Assembly: GCA_034440595.1 (NCBI GenBank)
Contig: JAWXCH010000211.1
Location: forward strand, 1-19,965
Origin: JAWXCH01 sp034440595
GTDB taxonomy: Bacteria > Planctomycetota > Planctomycetia > Pirellulales > JALHPA01
Direction of reading: 5' to 3'
DNA: 19,965 nt
Below are positions 1-7,054 of the stretch, piece by piece; positions within the stretch are counted from its first letter, which is position 1; each line of letters begins with the position of its first letter. A program made the position numbers and the translations under genes. Under the pieces are notes generated by a model. It had not been told where the DNA came from and did not search any database. It saw only the letters and a list, made by a program, of their open reading frames with translations.

Positions 1-1
1 A

Positions 2-592
2 TATGGAGCCGGTCAGCGCGATTTGGAATTGCAACCGAATCTGCTGCGAATCCTGGTCGGTAGCGCCAGCGAAGTGGTTGGCCTGAATGTCGCTGCCGCA
101 GCGACGCAGGATGCCAGTCACCAGCCATCCAGTGGTGAAGAAACTATCTGGGTTCTGGAAACCAACCTGGACGACGTGACCGGCGAGGTGGTTGGCTATT
201 GCCTGGAGCAAGCCTTGCAACTGGGTGCGCTGGATGCATTCACCACCGCGATTCAGATGAAAAAGAATCGCCCGGGCGTGATGCTCAGTCTGCTGTGTCG
301 CCCGGCACAGATCGAAGTATTGGAGGCGCTGCTATTTCGCGAGACGACGACATTGGGAGTGCGCCGCTATCCGGTCTCGCGGCGGTCGCTACCGCGCACT
401 GCACACTCGGTCGAAACGCCGTGGGGAACGATCGAGGGTAAATTGATCTCGACGCCTGACAATGAAGGTGGTGGTCAAACGGCGCGGTTCTCGCCTGAGT
501 ATGAATCGTGCCGACGGATCGCGCAGCAGTTTCAGGTGCCAGTTCGTGAGGTCATGGAGGTCGCACAGCGCGCATTTCGTGCAGCCGAGTAA
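2..592 (+). CDS. larC: LarC, nickel-pincer cofactor biosynthesis protein (3' part only)
   Basis: The reading frame is open from base 2, so the N-terminal half lies outside the window. LarC (DUF111) is the CTP-dependent cyclometallase that inserts nickel into the pyridinium-3,5-bisthiocarboxylate mononucleotide pincer cofactor used by lactate racemase and related enzymes. The family signature is visible: a Y-G-A-G-x-R-D-L segment near the window start leading to P-N-L-L-R, then the conserved block V-L-E-T-N-L-D-D-V-T-G-E, and A-F-T-T-A-I-Q-M-K-K-N-R-P-G. The downstream F-x-P-E-Y-E-S-C-R-R-I-A segment is the usual LarC C-terminal helix. A TTG codon at 23 could be misread as the start, but the homology continues upstream of it, so the gene is simply truncated by the window edge. 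larB and larE are not seen here. Family assignment is confident; the target enzyme is unknown. Confidence 0.9.
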   Translation, partial: YGAGQRDLELQPNLLRILVGSASEVVGLNVAAAATQDASHQPSSGEETIWVLETNLDDVTGEVVGYCLEQALQLGALDAFTTAIQMKKNRPGVMLSLLCRPAQIEVLEALLFRETTTLGVRRYPVSRRSLPRTAHSVETPWGTIEGKLISTPDNEGGGQTARFSPEYESCRRIAQQFQVPVREVMEVAQRAFRAAE

Positions 593-605
593 GGCGTGGG
601 GAACT

Positions 606-629
606 GTGTGCCACTGGCTTTTGCCAGTG
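606..629 (+). repeat. Hairpin repeat family A, copy 1
   Basis: A 7-bp perfect inverted repeat, CACTGGC/GCCAGTG with a TTTT loop (612-629), preceded by GTGTGC. The same unit occurs at 17648-17670 and, inverted, at 18002-18025, always in intergenic DNA. This copy lies between larC and the following gene. It could act as a weak terminator for larC, but dispersal of the sequence argues for a REP-like repeat. Confidence 0.75.
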
Positions 630-684
630 TGAATGGAGCGATCAATTTTGAACCTGTGTTTATCGAAGTGTGGAAGGAACCACG

Positions 685-1350
685 ATGCCGTACTTATTGG
701 CAGAATACTCATCGCAACAAATTGCCATCCTGTTTGGCATCGGCATTGCTATTTTCTTTTTGTCGATCCGCATACGTCGCCAGTTCAAGGCGGCTAGTGA
801 GCCATCGTCACTTCGCTCAACGACCGGCAGTGGAATCTCAACGGCCAGTTCCTCGACAACCGTACGCAAGAGTTCTAACCCGTTGGCAATTAGCGAAGCG
901 ATGCAGGTCGAACTGCACGATCTGGTGCGTCAGTCCAAGGCGGAGATCGATTCCAAGATGATCGCACTGCAGCAGTTGATCCGCATGGCGGATGATGCCG
1001 TGTCGCGACTGGAAGCAGCCATCGATCACGCCGAATCGCTAGGACTGGTCGAGCAATCCACTGGCGATACTAAGGACACTGTGGCAGGACTCGCCAGTCG
1101 ATCAGAAAGTCATAACTCCAGCTGGTCCGGCCAATCGCGGCGGCAAAACGCACCGACCGCCGCCGGTCGCGTTTACGCCGGAAAGCTGAACTTGCCAGAC
1201 GCTTTGGAGGACGACCCTCGCTACGAGCGAGTCTTTGCCCTGGCCGATGCTGGTTTTACTTCAGCACGCATTGCCAGTCAGGTCGGAATGCAAGTCGGCG
1301 AGGTTGAACTGATTCTGAGTCTGCGACCAGCAAAGAAATCGGAGCTCTGA
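685..1350 (+). CDS. Membrane-anchored coiled-coil protein with C-terminal HTH (SwrB/DUF6115-like layout)
   Basis: I chose the ATG at 685 because AAGGA (674-678) sits 6 nt upstream; an in-frame GTG at 670 lacks this. The 221-residue product has one N-terminal membrane helix (about residues 12-29, followed by R-I-R-R, so the rest is probably cytoplasmic). Then come a Ser/Thr-rich linker (40-66), a predicted helix/coiled coil (about 68-116), a second low-complexity linker (125-165) and a small C-terminal domain (177-213). That domain contains Y-E-R-V-F-A-L-A-D-A-G-F-T-S-A-R-I-A-S-Q-V-G-M-x-x-G-E-V-E-L-I-L. This spacing matches the helix-turn-helix-like ending of DUF6115/SwrB-type proteins, known in Bacillus to act in flagellar assembly. 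No flagellar genes are visible nearby, so function is not assigned; the architecture is seen, the family link is inference. Confidence 0.8.
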   Translation: MPYLLAEYSSQQIAILFGIGIAIFFLSIRIRRQFKAASEPSSLRSTTGSGISTASSSTTVRKSSNPLAISEAMQVELHDLVRQSKAEIDSKMIALQQLIRMADDAVSRLEAAIDHAESLGLVEQSTGDTKDTVAGLASRSESHNSSWSGQSRRQNAPTAAGRVYAGKLNLPDALEDDPRYERVFALADAGFTSARIASQVGMQVGEVELILSLRPAKKSEL

Positions 1351-1351
1351 T

Positions 1352-1369
1352 GCGTCACAATATTGACGC
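1352..1369. terminator. Possible hairpin between convergent genes
   Basis: GCGTCA and TGACGC form a 6-bp perfect stem around a CAATAT loop, in the 25-bp gap between two converging genes that end at 1350 and 1376. There is no T-run on either side, so a terminator role is only suggested by position. Confidence 0.35.
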
Positions 1370-1375
1370 TGTATC

Positions 1376-1744
1376 CTATTGCTCTAGCAACACAGTATCC
1401 GTGTGCTCGTATCCTGGAGCACAGCAGCAGAGAAAGACCAGCGGCACATTGCCGGTATTCGTGATCTGGTGCGGCAGGCCAGGGGGGATGGCGATCGCGT
1501 CGCCAACGGCCACTTCAAACCGCTCGTCACCCAAACGCATCTGCCCGCTGCCAGAGAGCAAATAATAAATCTCCTCCGTCACCGGGTGATAATGCAGCAC
1601 TGTGGTCAGGCCAGGTGCCACTCGTGCCTCGGCCAGGGACTGCTTGCGAATGCAGGAGTTGCGATGGTCCAGCAACTCGCGAATCTCCGATCCATCCTTG
1701 GTGGTGAAGCTTTCAACGCGAGCGAGATTATGAACGTCTGCCAT
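1376..1744 (-). CDS. Small single-domain cupin protein
   Basis: The 122-residue product is a single RmlC-type cupin barrel. Cupin motif 1 is intact: G45, H51-x-H53, E58 and G65. Motif 2 is also intact: G81, P87, G89, H92 and N96. The two His of motif 1, the Glu and the motif 2 His are the normal ligands for a single divalent metal. The E-E-I-Y-Y-L-L-S-G-S-G segment is typical of small cupins annotated as mannose-6-phosphate-isomerase-like or sugar-binding; substrate cannot be read from sequence. The ATG at 1742-1744 has AGGGA 7 nt upstream. It lies 54 nt downstream of the end of the Gly/Pro-rich membrane protein gene on the same strand, so it may be the last gene of the sigma-factor operon or have its own promoter. 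A Cys-Cys-Cys run (106-108) near the C terminus is slightly unusual. Confidence 0.88.
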   Translation of the reverse strand: MADVHNLARVESFTTKDGSEIRELLDHRNSCIRKQSLAEARVAPGLTTVLHYHPVTEEIYYLLSGSGQMRLGDERFEVAVGDAIAIPPGLPHQITNTGNVPLVFLCCCAPGYEHTDTVLLEQ

Positions 1745-1798
1745 ACGAGTGTCCCTACTGCTATTTTATGAAGAATGACAGCGAGTCTTGGGAACTGC

Positions 1799-3034
1799 TC
1801 AATCCGCTAGCGGACCTTCGTTATTCGGCCCTCGTGGCTCTGGACGTTCACCACCTGGACCTTTGCGGGGTGGGCCTTCAAAATCAGGCCCACCAAATCC
1901 GCGACCAAATCCTGGTTCACCTGGTCCACGGTCTGGCCCACGTCCTTTATGGTCATCGTCGCGACGGCCTCCTCGGGGGCTGCCCCGTTCGTCGTCGCGA
2001 CCGCCCGGCGGTCCGAATCTCTCGCCCTCGAACGGCGGAAGTGGGGGAGGGGTTCCAAAGCCTTCGCCAGGAGGTGGGAAGGGAGGTCCATCTGGCCCGT
2101 TCGGACCAGGTCCACGTCTTCCTTTGACAAAGAACGGGCTGCGTTCGCGATAGTAATCGCGCCGCAGCAGGTTCCAGAACTCGGAAGAGGGCTGGGCGGC
2201 AATCTCATTCCTCTTTTCCGGCGACAGCTTCTGATAATGGGCCAGCAGTTCATCGTTGCTGACACTGCCACGAACCGTGTCGCGGGCGCGCAGTGCCGAA
2301 AACATGATCGAGCGCAGCAGCGCCTTGCGATCGTAAGAGGATTTGGCCGCATGCAGCGCGGCAATTAGTTCCTTGGACAGCCCCTGCTCGAATTCGACGG
2401 TTTCTTCTGCCGTAACATCGAACAGCGATTCGCCATCTTGCCGCCTATGCATGTATATCAGGGTTAGCAGAGCGCGACCTTGTCGGTCCGCTGGCTGTTT
2501 GTCGAGCCAGGCCTTTTGCGATGGCGTGAGTTGCTCCATAATTGCATCCTTGCGCGCGTCGACCTTCTTTTCCAACCACTCCAAGATCCTGCGGACGTCC
2601 TCAGGGGCCAGTCTGACAAACGGGCTGCTGAACTGTGCGGCCAGTCGGCTCAGTTCCTGGTCCTTCATTTCCTTGATCTTCTCGACACGCTCCTGCGGTG
2701 GCAGCTTCAACAGGTCGGCACGATCCAGTGGCGAAAGTGTTGCCAGCCAGTCGTGGTAATGCTGCATCACCTTACGCAGCTCCGCTTCGTCGTAAGTGGA
2801 GGCCAGCTTGCGATCGAACTCGCGAAGTTTTGTCTGCTCTTCCGGCGGCAACTTTTGAAAGCGTTCAAACTGCTTGCGCAGTTCTTCCTTCTCAGTAGCC
2901 GGCAATTGCTCAACGACATTTCGACGCTGATCGAGCACTGCCCGGTCGGCGCGACCGGAGGCAATTGCTAGCGTCACCACGGCTCCGGTGACGACTACAA
3001 TTGCGATTGTGAGTATGATTTTATTCAGGCGCAT
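1799..3034 (-). CDS. Membrane-anchored helical protein with Gly/Pro/Arg-rich tail, third gene of the sigma operon
   Basis: Function unknown. I place the start at the ATG at 3034 because GAGGA (3043-3047) lies 8 nt upstream; a second in-frame ATG at 3040 is too close to it. The 411-residue product has an N-terminal membrane helix or uncleaved signal anchor (about residues 5-26), then about 275 residues rich in charged helices. These carry repeated L-P-P-E-E-Q / L-S-P-x-x-R / L-P-P-Q-E-R segments, reminiscent of DUF3106-type proteins. The last 107 residues (305-411) are low-complexity: Gly, Pro, Arg and Asp dominate, with no hydrophobic core, so probably disordered. The start overlaps the end of the anti-sigma gene by 14 nt, indicating translational coupling. 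This sigma/anti-sigma/charged-helix-protein layout suggests a periplasmic sensor or effector working with the anti-sigma factor; that role is inference. Confidence 0.8.
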   Translation of the reverse strand: MRLNKIILTIAIVVVTGAVVTLAIASGRADRAVLDQRRNVVEQLPATEKEELRKQFERFQKLPPEEQTKLREFDRKLASTYDEAELRKVMQHYHDWLATLSPLDRADLLKLPPQERVEKIKEMKDQELSRLAAQFSSPFVRLAPEDVRRILEWLEKKVDARKDAIMEQLTPSQKAWLDKQPADRQGRALLTLIYMHRRQDGESLFDVTAEETVEFEQGLSKELIAALHAAKSSYDRKALLRSIMFSALRARDTVRGSVSNDELLAHYQKLSPEKRNEIAAQPSSEFWNLLRRDYYRERSPFFVKGRRGPGPNGPDGPPFPPPGEGFGTPPPLPPFEGERFGPPGGRDDERGSPRGGRRDDDHKGRGPDRGPGEPGFGRGFGGPDFEGPPRKGPGGERPEPRGPNNEGPLAD

Positions 3035-3527
3035 TACCATCTTCCTCAGTAAATCGCCCCTTCTGCTTCAGCAGTTGCAAGAACTCCACGCTGTCACTGT
3101 CGCGGTACTGGTCCAGATTCTGGATCACCGGCAGATCGACCAGCAGCGGCTCGTTTGGGTTTGGCAGAATCAGCAGCGACACGACAAAACCCAACAGGCC
3201 GGCCAGCACGACCGATGCAGCAACCGCAATCCATCGCCGCCGACGACTACTCGGAACTGCCGCCTGTTGTTGCATAAGTTCATTCGCCACCGAAGTTGTG
3301 ACGACCGCCATTGTCGTGCGCGTAAACGTCTCATCCACCGCAATGCGCGGTAGCTGGTCCAGCAGATCCCACGATTTGGAAAGGTGCCTGAGGCGCAGAC
3401 GTGCCGCTTCATCGCGCGATAGCCATTCTTCGACATTGCGCGCAGTCGCTTCGTCCAACTGGCCATCTAAATAGGCGACCAGATCGTCGTCGAGTAGTTC
3501 AGTGCTGTGGTTAATTGGTTCGGACAT
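3021..3527 (-). CDS. Membrane-bound anti-sigma factor (zinc-less type)
   Basis: The 168-residue product has a cytoplasmic N-terminal helical region with D-D-D-L-V-A-Y-L-D-G-Q-L-D-E at 13-26 and a following helix ending near residue 60. This matches the anti-sigma domain that clamps ECF sigma factors. The H-x3-C-x2-C motif of zinc-binding anti-sigma (ZAS) proteins is absent. A single membrane helix (about 100-121) follows an R-R-R-R stop-transfer cluster, leaving a short periplasmic tail of about 45 residues. It lies directly downstream of the ECF sigma gene and overlaps the next gene by 14 nt. The ATG at 3527 has GAAG 9 nt upstream; a GTG at 3542 is an alternative that would add MKTTF. The likely role is to hold the adjacent sigma factor at the membrane until a signal arrives. 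Identity rests on layout and context more than on a diagnostic motif. Confidence 0.85.
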   Translation of the reverse strand: MSEPINHSTELLDDDLVAYLDGQLDEATARNVEEWLSRDEAARLRLRHLSKSWDLLDQLPRIAVDETFTRTTMAVVTTSVANELMQQQAAVPSSRRRRWIAVAASVVLAGLLGFVVSLLILPNPNEPLLVDLPVIQNLDQYRDSDSVEFLQLLKQKGRFTEEDGNAPE

Positions 3528-3536
3528 GAATGTAGT

Positions 3537-3555
3537 CTTCACGCTCCGCGTGAAG
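3537..3555. repeat. Perfect 8-bp hairpin at the anti-sigma translation start (family C-like)
   Basis: CTTCACGC and GCGTGAAG flank a TCC loop. On the coding (minus) strand the loop is GGA and the 3' arm contains the GAAG that serves as the probable ribosome-binding site for the ATG at 3527. The stem could therefore mask it and tune the sigma to anti-sigma ratio (inference). The TCC-loop layout matches the hairpins at 17862 and 17928. Confidence 0.7.
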
Positions 3556-3590
3556 TTAAAACAGATCTAATTTGCACCTAACGCATTCCC

Positions 3591-4247
3591 TCAGTTCCCC
3601 TCGTTCGATTGCAGTCGTTCACGACTGCCACTATCCAAGTACGGCTCTAATACTTCCCGCAAGTTACCCCGGGCACGCGAAAGCAGCGACTTGATCGCCT
3701 GCGGCGTCATCTCCATCGCCTCGGCAATCTCTTCATAGCTCATCGATTCAAACTTGCAGAGCAAAACCGCCATCCGTTGTCGTTCGCTAAGGGTAGCAAT
3801 CGCCTCACGGACAATGTCTCGCATCTCGGCTTTATCAGCCAGTCGAGCGGGCATGAACCCGCTGGCCGCCTGTGCCATTTGTTCGATGCCAAACGCACCG
3901 GTCGACAGACTGGCACCGGAGTCGACGTTAACCTCTTTTCGTCGTGAGCGACTGCGCCGCGAATTGGAAGCGGCGTTATTGGCAATGGTAAACAGCCAGG
4001 TCGAGAACTTGGAGCCAGGGATGTAGCTCTTTCGCGATCGATAAACGCGCAAGAAAACGTCCTGGGCCAGGTCTTCCGCCTGTTCGCGATGCCCAACCAA
4101 ATGCTCCAGCACCGTGACCAGGCGATCTTGATAGCGGCGCATCAGTTCCTCAAACGCGGTCGCGCTGTCGTCGCGCACCTCCAGCATCAACCGCACGTCA
4201 GGGTCGTGCAGCGTATAACGCTCGGCGGTGGATTCGCTAATCGTCAA
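3591..4247 (-). CDS. ECF-subfamily RNA polymerase sigma-70 factor
   Basis: The 218-residue protein has the two-domain ECF layout. Region 2 spans about residues 28-100, including L-A-Q-D-V-F-L-R-V-Y at 60-69 for core binding and W84-x-x-x-I-A-N-N at the -10 recognition helix. Region 4 spans about 145-198, with the helix-turn-helix Y-E-E-I-A-E-A-M-E-M-T-P-Q-A-I-K-S-L-L-S-R-A-R for -35 recognition. The linker (100-142) is longer than minimal. It directs transcription of a small regulon, probably including its own operon, and is presumably controlled by the membrane anti-sigma factor encoded 63 nt downstream. The start is uncertain: the TTG at 4247 has no good ribosome-binding site, the frame stays open further upstream with no obvious ATG, and internal codons (V18, M21) would cut into the conserved N terminus. 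Confidence 0.93.
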   Translation of the reverse strand: MTISESTAERYTLHDPDVRLMLEVRDDSATAFEELMRRYQDRLVTVLEHLVGHREQAEDLAQDVFLRVYRSRKSYIPGSKFSTWLFTIANNAASNSRRSRSRRKEVNVDSGASLSTGAFGIEQMAQAASGFMPARLADKAEMRDIVREAIATLSERQRMAVLLCKFESMSYEEIAEAMEMTPQAIKSLLSRARGNLREVLEPYLDSGSRERLQSNEGN

Positions 4248-4271
4248 GGCTGATATGATTCGCGTTGGAGC

Positions 4272-4344
4272 ATTGTGGTGCAGGCATCTTGCCTGTCAGC
4301 AGTACAACTGCGGAGGTCGGCAGGCTGGCAGCCCGCACCACAAT
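4272..4344. repeat. REPIN-like inverted doublet upstream of the sigma gene
   Basis: Outer arms ATTGTGGTGC (4272-4281) and GCACCACAAT (4335-4344) are perfect inverted copies. Each arm continues into a small palindrome: CAGGCATCTTGCCTG (4281-4295) on the left and a GGCT/AGCC-type palindrome (4322-4332) on the right. Two related palindromic units in opposite orientation about 40 bp apart is the REPIN layout. It lies in the 170-bp spacer between rlmN and the sigma gene. Confidence 0.7.
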
Positions 4345-4366
4345 CGCCTGTACATTAAACCCCGGT

Positions 4367-4385
4367 GCCGTTAAAAGGTAACGGC
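4367..4385. terminator. Possible rlmN terminator hairpin
   Basis: GCCGTT and AACGGC form a 6-bp stem with a 7-nt loop, about 33 nt past the rlmN stop on the minus strand. No clear U-run follows, so it may be a repeat rather than an intrinsic terminator. Confidence 0.3.
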
Positions 4386-4417
4386 TCACTCCCAGGCCCG
4401 AGTCGCAATTTCCTGTG

Positions 4418-5536
4418 CTATCCGGTGGTCAACTGCACCACAGCGGGCGAGGAATCGACGTTTAGCCGCCGTAGCTGCCCACAGGCGGCGTTGATTTCAT
4501 CCCCTTTTCGCTCCCGGACCTGCACATTGACCCCGGCCTGTTCCAAAATCTGCAGAAACCGCTCTTGCGACTTCCGCGAGGGACTCTTGTACGGCAATCC
4601 GGGCACAGGGTTGTACGGTATGACGTTCAACAGCGCCAGCCTGCCACGCAGCAAATCGGCCAACTCGCGTGCATGCTCCGTCCTGTCGTTCAACTCCCCG
4701 AGCAATACATACTCATAGGTTAGCCGTCGACCAGAGACTTGAAAGTACTGATCCGCCGCGTTGAGAATTGTGCGCAGGCCGATGCTCTTGTTCACCGGCA
4801 CCAGCTTGTTTCGCAATTCGTCGTTCGGTGCGTGCAGCGACACTGCCAGTTGATAGCGGGCATCCAGCGCCGAAAGTCGCTCCATCGCCGGGGGTAGGCC
4901 GACCGTCGAAATCGTGATCCGCCGGTGGCTGATTCCTAGCCCGGTGGGGCTGGCCGCTTCGTCCAGCGCCGGCAGCAAGTTGTTCAAGTTGGCCAGAGGC
5001 TCCCCCATGCCCATGACGACGATATGGCTAAGCCGTTCTTCCGTCGGCAACAGCCGGGCCAGATGGAGCATCTGCTCGACAATTTCGCCACTGGTCAAGT
5101 TGCGAATGACGCCATCGAGTCCGCTGGCGCAAAAGACGCAGCCCATCGCACAGCCGACCTGTGAACTGATGCAGATAGTCCGGCGGGTCCCATCGCGCAG
5201 CAGTACACACTCGATTCGCTCATTATCGGCGGTTTGCAGCAGCAGCTTTTCGGTTCCGTCGGCGGCGGTGGAATGCTTGGCAATCGTCATTGTCCAGACA
5301 CGCCAATCGGCAGCCAGCTCTTGTCGAAGCTGTTTTGGCAGATCGGTCATGTCCTCAAAGGAGCCGGCCTTGCGCTCAAAAAGCCATTTGCGAACCTGTC
5401 CTGCCCGATAAGCCGGCGCGCCGTGTGCGGCCATCCAGGTCGCCAACGTGGCTGGTGCCGTGTCTCCATCGGCTGGTGCGGAAAACGTAGCCGCTGGTTC
5501 TAATAAATGTGGTGCAAGTGGCAACGGTTCAGTCAT
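4418..5536 (-). CDS. rlmN: RlmN, dual-specificity 23S rRNA A2503 / tRNA A37 C2-methyltransferase
   Basis: This radical-SAM enzyme methylates C2 of A2503 in 23S rRNA and, in E. coli, A37 of some tRNAs. With the start at the ATG at 5536 the protein is 372 residues, normal for the family. The [4Fe-4S] motif C-x3-C-x2-C is at C129, C133 and C136. The G-M-G-E-P SAM-binding segment is at 176-180, and the second catalytic cysteine that forms the methyl-thioether intermediate is C352 in I-N-A-A-C-G-Q-L. The frame is open for a further 46 codons upstream (to 5674), but that stretch is Pro/Ala-rich, poorly conserved in style and covers the divergent promoter region, so I exclude it. No strong ribosome-binding site is seen before 5536. 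Downstream about 170 bp of repeat-bearing spacer separates it from the sigma gene. Confidence 0.95.
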   Translation of the reverse strand: MTEPLPLAPHLLEPAATFSAPADGDTAPATLATWMAAHGAPAYRAGQVRKWLFERKAGSFEDMTDLPKQLRQELAADWRVWTMTIAKHSTAADGTEKLLLQTADNERIECVLLRDGTRRTICISSQVGCAMGCVFCASGLDGVIRNLTSGEIVEQMLHLARLLPTEERLSHIVVMGMGEPLANLNNLLPALDEAASPTGLGISHRRITISTVGLPPAMERLSALDARYQLAVSLHAPNDELRNKLVPVNKSIGLRTILNAADQYFQVSGRRLTYEYVLLGELNDRTEHARELADLLRGRLALLNVIPYNPVPGLPYKSPSRKSQERFLQILEQAGVNVQVRERKGDEINAACGQLRRLNVDSSPAVVQLTTG

Positions 5537-5571
5537 GTTTCTATGTGACGCCGCAATGGCGGTCGTGTTTG

Positions 5572-5605
5572 TTGGACGTGCCTGCGCAATTGCGGCACGG
5601 TCCAA
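5572..5605. promoter_or_regulatory. Large imperfect dyad in the rlmN / M20 peptidase divergent region
   Basis: TTGGACGTGCC (5572-5582) and GCACGGTCCAA (5595-5605) are inverted copies with a one-base bulge. The perfect 10-bp palindrome CGCAATTGCG (5585-5594) lies between them. It is roughly central in the 200-bp spacer between divergent genes, so an operator is possible; a dispersed repeat is the alternative. Confidence 0.4.
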
Positions 5606-5737
5606 TCCATTGTGACCCGGCGGAGGGGATGTTCCTAGCCCCGGTTGCCGGGCCTGTTGGATTGACCACAGCACTTGCTAGCGAGAGAATCGACCGTTCT
5701 ATTATCATTTTATGCAATTCCAACTGGGCGATCCAAT

Positions 5738-7021
5738 ATGCCTCGCACCGTGAAAACTAATCAGACGGTCGTTAAATCGAGCGGAAAAACCGGTCGAAGT
5801 ACTCCCAAGGCGACATTGTCGAGCGGCGGTATTGCCGCCGTCGCCGCTGTCGAACCTGATCTCAATCGTGCCACAAAACTGGTCCTGGAACTGCTGGCCA
5901 TTCCGGGGCTGAGCGGTCAGGAAGGCAAAGTGGCACGATTCATCACGCAGCAGCTTGTTGCCGCGGGTGCCGATCGGGCCGCGATTGTTCACGACAAGGC
6001 ACACACGCGAACTCCGCTGGCAGGGGAGGTGGGCAATCTGATCTTTAAGCTGCCGGGCACAATCAAGGGACCACCGCGCTTGCTGATGGCACATATGGAT
6101 ACGGTGCCGATTTGCGAAGGCGCTCGCCCGGTAATTGATGGAGAGCAGATTCGCTCGGCCGATCCTAAGACCGGACTGGGTGCGGATGACCGCGCCGGCG
6201 TGGCAGCGGTATTGACTGCGGCACTGGAGATCTTGCGGAATAAATTGCCGCATCCGCCGTTGACTTTTTTCTGGCCGATTCAAGAAGAGATCGGCCTGCA
6301 TGGTGCGCGACATGCTGAGGTAAAAATGCTTGGCGGTCCTAAGCTGGCCTTTAATTGGGACGGGGGCACGCCAGAAAAGATCACCATCGGTGCAACCGGC
6401 GGTTATCGGATGGAGATCGATGTCCACGGTCTGGCCAGTCATGCCGGGGTGTCACCGGAAAAGGGGATCAGCGCAATTGCGATTGCCTCGCTGGCGATTG
6501 CCGACTTGCAGCGAGATGGTTGGCTGGGCCTAGTCGAAAAAGGAAAGAATCGCGGCACTAGCAACATTGGAGTGATTTCGGGCGGCGACGCTACGAACGT
6601 TGTAACGGAGCATGTCCGCATTCGCGCCGAAGCACGCAGTCATCAACCTGCCTTTCGCCAGCGGATTATACAGCAGATTGAAAACGCATTTGCCAAGGCG
6701 GCTCGCGAAGTGAAGAGCGCGAGCAACCTACGGGGTAGCGTGGAGATTCGCGGGACATTGGACTACGAGGCGTTTCGTCTGGCCGACAACGAGCCATGCA
6801 TCGTGGCGGCGGAGGGTGCGCTGCATTCACTCGGGATTACACCACTACGTGCGGTGAGCAATGGCGGTTTGGATGCCAATTGGATGAACGTGCATGGCAT
6901 TCCGACCGTCACGCTCGGTTGCGGGCAGGTCAGTCCCCATACCGTTAGCGAGCGGCTGAATATTGCGGCGTTTCATGTGGCGTGCCGTGTCGCGCTGCGA
7001 TTAGCCACCGGGTCCGTTTAA
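5738..7021 (+). CDS. M20-family zinc metallopeptidase (peptidase T-like)
   Basis: The 427-residue product is a co-catalytic zinc exopeptidase of clan MH, family M20. Metal ligands and catalytic residues are visible: H119 and D121 in A-H-M-D-T-V-P, D150 in G-A-D-D-R-A-G-V (bridging Asp), E183/E184 in Q-E-E-I-G-L-H-G-A (general base plus ligand), D208 in W-D-G-G, and H401 near the C terminus. The lid/dimerisation domain begins near 215 with G-A-T-G-G-Y-R and V-H-G-L-A-S-H-A-G. Homologues include tripeptidase T and related dipeptidases; exact substrate is not clear. The first 40 residues are Lys/Ser/Thr-rich and not part of the fold. I chose the ATG at 5738 over upstream codons because the earlier part is poorly protein-like; ribosome-binding signal is weak. 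It heads a five-gene same-strand run ending in bioF. Confidence 0.9.
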   Translation: MPRTVKTNQTVVKSSGKTGRSTPKATLSSGGIAAVAAVEPDLNRATKLVLELLAIPGLSGQEGKVARFITQQLVAAGADRAAIVHDKAHTRTPLAGEVGNLIFKLPGTIKGPPRLLMAHMDTVPICEGARPVIDGEQIRSADPKTGLGADDRAGVAAVLTAALEILRNKLPHPPLTFFWPIQEEIGLHGARHAEVKMLGGPKLAFNWDGGTPEKITIGATGGYRMEIDVHGLASHAGVSPEKGISAIAIASLAIADLQRDGWLGLVEKGKNRGTSNIGVISGGDATNVVTEHVRIRAEARSHQPAFRQRIIQQIENAFAKAAREVKSASNLRGSVEIRGTLDYEAFRLADNEPCIVAAEGALHSLGITPLRAVSNGGLDANWMNVHGIPTVTLGCGQVSPHTVSERLNIAAFHVACRVALRLATGSV

Positions 7022-7054
7022 CAGTCCTTGATTACGTTTTCTTTTTGATTCAAT

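Noticed and set aside
23..592. larC starting at the TTG at 23 as a complete short gene
   Set aside because: LarC-family residues continue upstream to the window edge, so the gene is truncated by the window, not short.
1788..2153. Plus-strand frame rich in Pro, Gly and Ser
   Set aside because: It is the mirror of the low-complexity tail of the minus-strand membrane protein; repetitive GGN/CCN DNA keeps both strands open.
5537..5674. 46-residue N-terminal extension of RlmN
   Set aside because: Low-complexity Pro/Ala-rich residues, covers the divergent promoter region, and the 372-residue form already has the normal family length.
5705..6442. 245-codon minus-strand frame overlapping the M20 peptidase gene
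   Set aside because: Antisense to the catalytic core of the peptidase; composition is not protein-like.
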